A stretch of 64,000 nt of DNA from Flavobacterium aquidurense (GTDB lineage Bacteria; Bacteroidota; Bacteroidia; Flavobacteriales; Flavobacteriaceae): contig NZ_JRLF01000004.1 in assembly GCF_001404985.1 (NCBI RefSeq), forward strand, positions 62,001 through 126,000, given 5' to 3'. Each line of letters begins with the position of its first letter. Positions within the stretch are counted from its first letter, which is position 1. Of this stretch, positions 60,237 to 64,000 are shown one piece after another. Position numbers and translations under genes: made by a program. The notes under the pieces are model-generated. The model saw only the letters and a program-made list of their open reading frames with translations, was not told the DNA's origin and did not search any database.

Positions 60237-60509
60237 ATGAACAAATCAGAATTAATCGATGCTATCGCTGCTGATGCAGGAATTACAAAAGCTGCGGCAA
60301 AATTAGCTTTAGAGTCATTTTTAGGAAACGTAGGAGCTACTTTAAAAAAAGGTGGTAGAGTTTCTTTAGTAGGTTTTGGATCTTGGTCAGTATCTGCTAG
60401 AGCTGCAAGAGACGGAAGAAACCCTCAAACTGGAAAAACGATTCAAATCGCTGCTAAAAATGTTGTAAAATTCAAAGCTGGAGCTGAATTAGAAGGTGCA
60501 GTGAACTAA
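60237..60509 (+). CDS. hup: HU-family DNA-binding protein
   Basis: A 90-residue nucleoid protein. MNKSELIDAIAADAGITKAA is the helical dimerisation part, VSLVGFGSWSVSARAARDGR the beta arm entry, and RNPQTGKTIQIAAKNVVKFK the DNA-intercalating arm with the conserved R-N-P motif. It is complete and of normal length. The strong promoter and terminator suggest a highly expressed single-gene unit. Confidence 0.95.
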   Translation: MNKSELIDAIAADAGITKAAAKLALESFLGNVGATLKKGGRVSLVGFGSWSVSARAARDGRNPQTGKTIQIAAKNVVKFKAGAELEGAVN

Positions 60510-60543
60510 GTAAGAAAGTTCTCTAAACTTATAATATAATTAA

Positions 60544-60568
60544 AACCCTCCTCGTGGAGGGTTTTTTT
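60544..60568 (+). terminator. terminator of the HU gene
   Basis: ACCCTCC and GGAGGGT pair around TCGT with seven T residues following. It lies 35 bases after the HU stop. Confidence 0.88.
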
Positions 60569-60637
60569 GTGCGGTTTATCGATTTTATTTGGGTTTTTAA
60601 AAATTTTATGATTAAATTTAATAAAAATTGTAGCCGT

Positions 60638-61198
60638 ATGATTTCAGAAAAATTAAAAAAAGGACACCTGCTTATTGCCGAGCCTTCTATAATTGGAGAT
60701 TTATCTTTTAATAGATCGGTAATTTTATTAGCAGACCATAACAAAGAAGGTTCAATAGGTTTCATCATTAATAAGCCTTTAAAGTATACTATTAATGACC
60801 TGATACCTGAAATTGAAGCCAGTTTCAAAATATATAACGGAGGCCCTGTTGAACAGGACAACCTTTATTTTATTCACAATATACCAGAGTTGATACCAAA
60901 TAGTGTTGAGATTTCGAACGGGATTTATTGGGGAGGTGATTTTGAATCGACTAAAGACTTAATAAACGACGGATCTATTGGTAAAAACAATATTCGTTTT
61001 TTCTTAGGTTATACCGGTTGGGACGAAAATCAGCTTGAGAACGAAATGCAAGGAAACTCCTGGATCATTACCGATAATAGTTATAAGAACAAAATTATTG
61101 GAAAATCGACCACCCATTTTTGGAAAGAGCAAATAATTGAGCTCGGCGGAGATTATGTTATATGGTCGAATGCACCTGAAAATCCATATCTGAATTAA
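60638..61198 (+). CDS. YqgE/AlgH family protein
   Basis: A 186-residue protein with the YqgE signature: KKGHLLIAEPSIIGDLSFNR, SIGFIINKPL, YNGGPVEQDNLYFIHNIPEL and FFLGYTGWDENQLENEM. I chose the ATG at 60638 because it aligns with the family N-terminus; an upstream GTG at 60554 lies inside the HU terminator. The biochemical role is unknown. The stop overlaps by 4 bases the stop of the convergent aminotransferase gene. Confidence 0.9.
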   Translation: MISEKLKKGHLLIAEPSIIGDLSFNRSVILLADHNKEGSIGFIINKPLKYTINDLIPEIEASFKIYNGGPVEQDNLYFIHNIPELIPNSVEISNGIYWGGDFESTKDLINDGSIGKNNIRFFLGYTGWDENQLENEMQGNSWIITDNSYKNKIIGKSTTHFWKEQIIELGGDYVIWSNAPENPYLN

Positions 61199-62034
61199 TT
61201 TTCAGAAATGGATTCATTTAGTTTTTGCACTAATAAATGAGCCAGATCGCTTGTAAACTCCTTTTTTCGATACTTAGTTATCGGTTGTATCCCTGTGATT
61301 ACATTTGTCAGAAATAATTCGTCAGCTTTTTGTAAATCAAATGGCGAAATTATTTCTTCAAGTACTTCTATGCCTTCTAGTTTTTTAGCAAGAGCTAATA
61401 CTTGCTTGCGCATAATACCATTAAGGCAACCCTCAGAAATTGGTGGCGTAATTAGCTTTTTACCCACAACCATAAATAAGTTACCTTGTAATGCTTCTAC
61501 AACATTTTTAGTATCATTTACTAAAATGCAATTAGCAAGACCATTTTCGTGAGCAAAAATGCTTCCGGTAACGTTTATCATTTTATTAGTTGTTTTAATA
61601 CATGATAATAACTGTTTGGTCACATAGAAGTCTTTATACAAATCGACTTCATATTCATTTGTATTTATAGCATAAGCAGTATTCTCAAGTGAGGTTGCAT
61701 GAATTAAATAAGATACTTCATTGGTTTTTGGCAAATACAAACCTCCATCGTTTCTAAAAACAGTGATTCGGGCTCTTGCTGATGCTGATATACCTTTTTG
61801 ATTCACTAGTTTTAAAACTTGCTCTTCAAAGTATTCCATTGTAAAGTTCATGGGTATTTCCATTCTCACGACACGCATCGAAGCCATTAACCTAAAATAA
61901 TGATCTTCAAGAAACAAGATTTTATTATTGACTATTTTTAGCGTTTCAAAAACTCCGTCTCCGTACAAAAAAGCACGATTTTGAGTTAATACATTATCGT
62001 CTTGCGCTGCTATGTTTCCGTTAAAATTGATCAT
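61195..62034 (-). CDS. class IV PLP-dependent aminotransferase
   Basis: A 279-residue fold-type IV enzyme. Features are RAFLYGDGVFETLKIVNNKI with the phosphate-contact region, CIKTTNKMINV carrying the catalytic Lys region, VVEALQGNLFMV and the cofactor turn ISEGCLNGIMRKQVL. The family includes branched-chain and D-amino-acid aminotransferases and aminodeoxychorismate lyase (PabC). Length and the E-x-x-x-x-N-L-F motif fit the PabC/IlvE-like group, but sequence alone does not decide the substrate. It is convergent with the YqgE gene. Confidence 0.85.
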   Translation of the reverse strand: MINFNGNIAAQDDNVLTQNRAFLYGDGVFETLKIVNNKILFLEDHYFRLMASMRVVRMEIPMNFTMEYFEEQVLKLVNQKGISASARARITVFRNDGGLYLPKTNEVSYLIHATSLENTAYAINTNEYEVDLYKDFYVTKQLLSCIKTTNKMINVTGSIFAHENGLANCILVNDTKNVVEALQGNLFMVVGKKLITPPISEGCLNGIMRKQVLALAKKLEGIEVLEEIISPFDLQKADELFLTNVITGIQPITKYRKKEFTSDLAHLLVQKLNESISEN

Positions 62035-62088
62035 AAAAAAACCCTGAATTTTGTTCAGGGCAAATATAAGGTATAAAATAGAATTTTA

Positions 62089-62481
62089 CTAAACAGATCC
62101 TATAAGATGTTTCAAGTCTGAGATCTGATTCTCCCACAATTGTTTAGCCTCTCCTACTTCTTCTTTTTCTGCGAAGTCAACTACCATTAACGACACATCT
62201 TTTGTCAATTCATCGACTAAGATATGCAGTTCGAAAAAATATTCTGTATCCTTACTACTTTCGTCTACCCATTTAAACTTTACTTTCTCTCCAGTTTTTT
62301 TAGAAGCCAAACGCGCTTTTTCCTGAGAGTCATTCCAGATAAAAGTAAAGAATTCACCTCTTGAATTTACATTGTCTGCAAACCACTCTGACAAACCTGA
62401 TGGTGTCGATATATATTGATATAATAATTGCGGCGAAGAATTTATGGGAAACTCGATTTCGTAACGTATTTTTGAATCCAT
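62089..62481 (-). CDS. START-like (SRPBCC) domain protein
   Basis: A 130-residue single-domain protein with the helix-grip fold of the SRPBCC/START-like superfamily: IRYEIEFPINSSPQLLYQYI, STPSGLSEWFADNV, EFFTFIW and the C-terminal helix KQLWENQISDLKHLIGSV. It has no signal peptide. Such proteins bind hydrophobic ligands or chaperones (AHSA1-like); no ligand is known here. It lies 54 bases upstream of the aminotransferase gene on the same strand and may be cotranscribed. Confidence 0.85.
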   Translation of the reverse strand: MDSKIRYEIEFPINSSPQLLYQYISTPSGLSEWFADNVNSRGEFFTFIWNDSQEKARLASKKTGEKVKFKWVDESSKDTEYFFELHILVDELTKDVSLMVVDFAEKEEVGEAKQLWENQISDLKHLIGSV

Positions 62482-62569
62482 GTGCTACTTTTAATTTTTT
62501 TGGAAATATAAGAATATATGTCCAAAAACAATGCATTTTTAAAAATATTTTTTTTTCTTCATTTTATTC

Positions 62570-62599
62570 TTGGAAGCTTTAATAATATTTCTATCTTTG
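62570..62599 (+). promoter_or_regulatory. promoter of the tRNA gene
   Basis: TTG at 62570-62572 and TATCTTTG at 62592-62599 with a 19-base spacer match the flavobacterial consensus. The tRNA starts 36 bases after the -7 box. Confidence 0.85.
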
Positions 62600-62635
62600 C
62601 ACCCGCAATGAGGAACACGGTTCACTTGCAATCTT

Positions 62636-62709
62636 GGCGAGGTAGCTCAGTTGGTTAGAGCGCAGGATTCATAACCCTGAGGTCACGGGTTCAACTCCCG
62701 TCCTCGCTA
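62636..62709 (+). tRNA. tRNA with CAT anticodon (tRNA-Met, possibly tRNA-Ile2)
   Basis: A 74-base cloverleaf. The acceptor GGCGAGG pairs with CCTCGCT (one G-T at the end), with TA and the D-arm GCTCAGTTGGTTAGAGC next. The anticodon loop TTCATAA has CAT at 62670-62672. The T-arm is ACGGG-TTCAACT-CCCGT, and the discriminator is A. CCA is not encoded. Absence of three GC pairs in the anticodon stem and a paired 1:72 argue against the initiator. A CAT anticodon could also be the lysidine-modified tRNA-Ile2, which the sequence alone does not exclude. Confidence 0.93.
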
Positions 62710-62716
62710 CAAAAAA

Positions 62717-62751
62717 CAAACCCCTAATCATCAATTGATTAGGGGTTTTTT
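62717..62751 (+). terminator. terminator of the tRNA gene
   Basis: AACCCCTAATCA and TGATTAGGGGTT pair over 12 bp around a short loop and are followed by TTTT. It starts about 8 bases after the tRNA. Confidence 0.88.
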
Positions 62752-62903
62752 ATTGAGAATAATTACTCATTGTCTAAAAAATTACAGTTAAGAACTTTAA
62801 ATAATTAAGTTGTAACTCTAAATAATTAAATATCTTTAATACTTATTAAAGCATCTAATAAGTTTCATATTCAAAAAAGCAAAAAAGTTAACACCTTATC
62901 AAT

Positions 62904-63164
62904 ATGGATATAGTCAAATTTAAAATCACATCAAAAACGATAAAAGTAGAAGTACGAAATTCGAATAACTATGTTTTTAATTTTAATACTGCTTTAGATA
63001 TCCAAAAAGAAGACAGAGATGTTTTATTAAAACTGTACAATGCATTAGATATTCTTTTTAAGAAAGAAACTCCAAGTGAAGTAAAAAATTATATTTCGCC
63101 TAATCAAACTAATATACTGGATCAGATTTCTGCTGTTGATGGTTTAGAAGAGGAGAAACTTTAA
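62904..63164 (+). CDS. hypothetical 86-residue protein
   Basis: I do not recognise this protein. It is soluble, with a beta-rich start (MDIVKFKITSKTIKVEVRNS, NYVFNFNTAL) and an acidic helical end (DRDVLLKLYNALDILFKKE, LDQISAVDGLEEEKL). It has no signal peptide and no cysteines. ATG at 62904 follows an AT-rich region without a clear promoter. The XRE regulator gene begins 82 bases later with its own promoter and repeats between, so the two need not be one operon. Coding bias looks like the neighbours. Confidence 0.6.
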   Translation: MDIVKFKITSKTIKVEVRNSNNYVFNFNTALDIQKEDRDVLLKLYNALDILFKKETPSEVKNYISPNQTNILDQISAVDGLEEEKL

Positions 63165-63173
63165 AATTTCAAA

Positions 63174-63213
63174 ATGTATTTTACAATACAGAAATGTGTT
63201 TTACCAAACCAGA
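63174..63213 (+). repeat. two imperfect 20-base direct repeats upstream of the XRE gene
   Basis: ATGTATTTTACAATACAGAA is followed at once by ATGTGTTTTACCAAACCAGA. They share ATGT(A/G)TTTTAC at the start and ACCAGA/ACAGAA at the end. They lie about 20-60 bases upstream of the -7 box, where an operator would sit, and may be the binding site of the regulator itself. Confidence 0.5.
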
Positions 63214-63233
63214 AAATTTTAAAGAATTTTGAA

Positions 63234-63241
63234 TATCTTTG
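63234..63241 (+). promoter_or_regulatory. -7 box (TATCTTTG) directly before the XRE start codon
   Basis: TATCTTTG ends only 4 bases before the ATG at 63246. Transcription starts a few bases after such boxes, so the mRNA may begin at or near the start codon, with no Shine-Dalgarno. The -33 TTG is not found. Confidence 0.6.
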
Positions 63242-63245
63242 AGCT

Positions 63246-63674
63246 ATGAGCACAGTAACAAAACAAAATCATATAGGGCGCAAAATTAGCCGTATTCGTG
63301 AACTAAAAGACATGAAGCAAGAAGCTTTGGCACAAGCTTTAGGAATATCTCAACAAAGTGTATCTGCAATAGAAAACAGCGAAACCATAGAAGATGAAAG
63401 ACTTGAAGAAGTTGCAAAAGCCCTTGGTGTAACTGTAGAAGCAATTAAAAATTTCTCTGAAGAAGGAATGATTAATTATTTCAACACATTTAATGACAGC
63501 ACTTTAAGCGGTGTTATTGTTAATACTGGAACTAATACTAATTCTAATTGTACATTCAATCCATTAGATAAATTAATGGAATCTGTAGAAGAAAACAAAA
63601 AACTTTACGAGCGTTTACTGCAAAGTGAAAAAGATAAAATTGAATATTTAGAGAAATTATTACAAGCAAAATAA
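63246..63674 (+). CDS. XRE-family helix-turn-helix regulator with C-terminal coiled coil
   Basis: A 142-residue regulator. Residues about 10-68 are the Cro/C1 helix-turn-helix (IGRKISRIRELKDMKQEALA, QALGISQQSVSAIENSETIE, VAKALGVTVEAIKNF). A Thr/Asn-rich stretch follows (VIVNTGTNTNSNCTFNPLDK). The last 30 residues form a coiled coil (ESVEENKKLYERLLQSEKDK), likely for dimerisation. The start is fixed by the domain, so the ATG lies almost on the promoter. Targets are unknown; the adjacent direct repeats suggest autoregulation. Confidence 0.88.
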   Translation: MSTVTKQNHIGRKISRIRELKDMKQEALAQALGISQQSVSAIENSETIEDERLEEVAKALGVTVEAIKNFSEEGMINYFNTFNDSTLSGVIVNTGTNTNSNCTFNPLDKLMESVEENKKLYERLLQSEKDKIEYLEKLLQAK

Positions 63675-63699
63675 CTTTCTATAAAAGATATTAAACAAC

Positions 63700-63726
63700 A
63701 AAAGAGACTTTCGAGTCTCTTTTATT
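63700..63726 (+). terminator. UUCG-loop terminator
   Basis: AAAAGAGACT and AGTCTCTTTT pair over 10 bp around a TTCG tetraloop and run into TTATT. It follows the XRE gene by about 26 bases. Confidence 0.87.
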
Positions 63727-63786
63727 ATTTTAGAACATTTTTACTATAAAATCTTATTTATAATTAAACGAGTTGTAATTAAGAAT

Positions 63787-64000
63787 CTATTCGCTAATAT
63801 CGTAGCGCATTGTAGTAAGCAGTTTTTTAAAACCGGCTTTTTCGTATGCTTTGACTGCTGCTTCATTTTCATCATATACCTGAAGTCTCACTTCTGTGAT
63901 TCCCTGAGATAGAATCCATTTCTGGAGAGCATTAAGTAATAAACCGCTAATTCCTTTTCCTCTAAATTCTGAACTTACAAACATAAAACCCAGATATCCA
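63787..64000 (-). CDS. GNAT-family N-acetyltransferase (3' part only)
   Basis: The last 71 codons of a GNAT gene whose start lies beyond the window. The frame stays open to base 64000 (GYLGFMFVSSEFRGKG). SSEFRGKGISGLLLNALQKW is the acetyl-CoA-binding Q/R-x-x-G-x-G/A motif A. EVRLQVYDENEAAVKAYEKA with GFKK is motif B, typical of RimI-like small-molecule or protein acetyltransferases. The ATG at 63984 is internal, not the start. The substrate cannot be told. Confidence 0.82.
   Translation of the reverse strand, partial: GYLGFMFVSSEFRGKGISGLLLNALQKWILSQGITEVRLQVYDENEAAVKAYEKAGFKKLLTTMRYDISE

Noticed and set aside
62636..63674. A tRNA-associated genomic island at the right end (tRNA, orphan gene, XRE regulator)
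   Set aside because: No integrase, no direct repeat of the tRNA 3' end and no composition shift are visible; the tRNA has its own terminator. The window ends too soon to exclude it fully.

Overview
The window is a gene-dense, AT-rich chromosomal segment of a member of the Bacteroidota, most likely a Flavobacterium or close relative. The evidence is: promoters of the TTG-N17-23-TAnnTTTG type (for example before a tRNA, HU, rpmH and btuB); many TonB-dependent receptors and lipoproteins; families typical of this group (DUF4252, DUF5686, DUF4290, DUF4199, PorT-like barrels); a carbamoyl-phosphate synthase large subunit without its C-terminal allosteric domain; and flavobacterial-type intergenic repeats. 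No transposase, prophage, CRISPR array or plasmid module is visible, so I read it as mostly core chromosome.

Left part (1-11.6 kb): the end of an RsuA/RluE-type pseudouridine synthase and trmL, then a vitamin B12 region. It holds an uptake ABC transporter (btuF-btuC-btuD, minus strand), a small cysteine-rich protein, a nucleotide-loop assembly operon (cobU, a bluB-cobT fusion, cobS, cobC), a cobalamin riboswitch, the receptor btuB and a surface beta-propeller lipoprotein resembling BtuG. Together these can import corrinoids, make 5,6-dimethylbenzimidazole from FMN and rebuild complete cobalamin from cobinamide.

11.6-28.2 kb: an S41 protease lipoprotein, an ECF sigma/anti-sigma/DUF4252 operon, carB, rpmH (53 codons), a TPR protein, an alpha/beta hydrolase, a dicarboxylate (DASS) transporter paired with a porin, an ABC-F factor, a PepSY-like protein, a GlmU-like sugar nucleotidyltransferase and rpmE2.

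28.4-45.2 kb: DUF4199 and a dolichol-phosphate-mannose-synthase-like glycosyltransferase, phosphoglucomutase, an MsbA-like ABC exporter, a DUF2971 protein, an EF-hand-like lipoprotein, a TonB receptor with an M23 peptidase, a coiled-coil protein with zapA, a probable 6S RNA and rny, a PAS histidine kinase and xerD.

45.2-64 kb: three paralogous outer-membrane barrels, aroQ, a DUF5686 protein, a cation diffusion facilitator, murA (active-site Cys replaced by Asp), DUF4290, DUF493, an esterase, an orphan membrane protein, an AAA ATPase, recQ-fmt, HU, YqgE, a class IV aminotransferase, a START-like protein, tRNA-CAT, an unrecognised small protein, an XRE regulator that may be leaderless, and a truncated GNAT gene.

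The most unexplained material lies between genes: several families of palindromic or degenerate dispersed repeats (hairpin arrays, a perfect 31-bp inverted repeat, GCCACAGATT elements, CTTAG arrays). The most interesting coding observations are the bluB-cobT fusion, the btuB/propeller pair behind the riboswitch, and the MurA Cys-to-Asp replacement.
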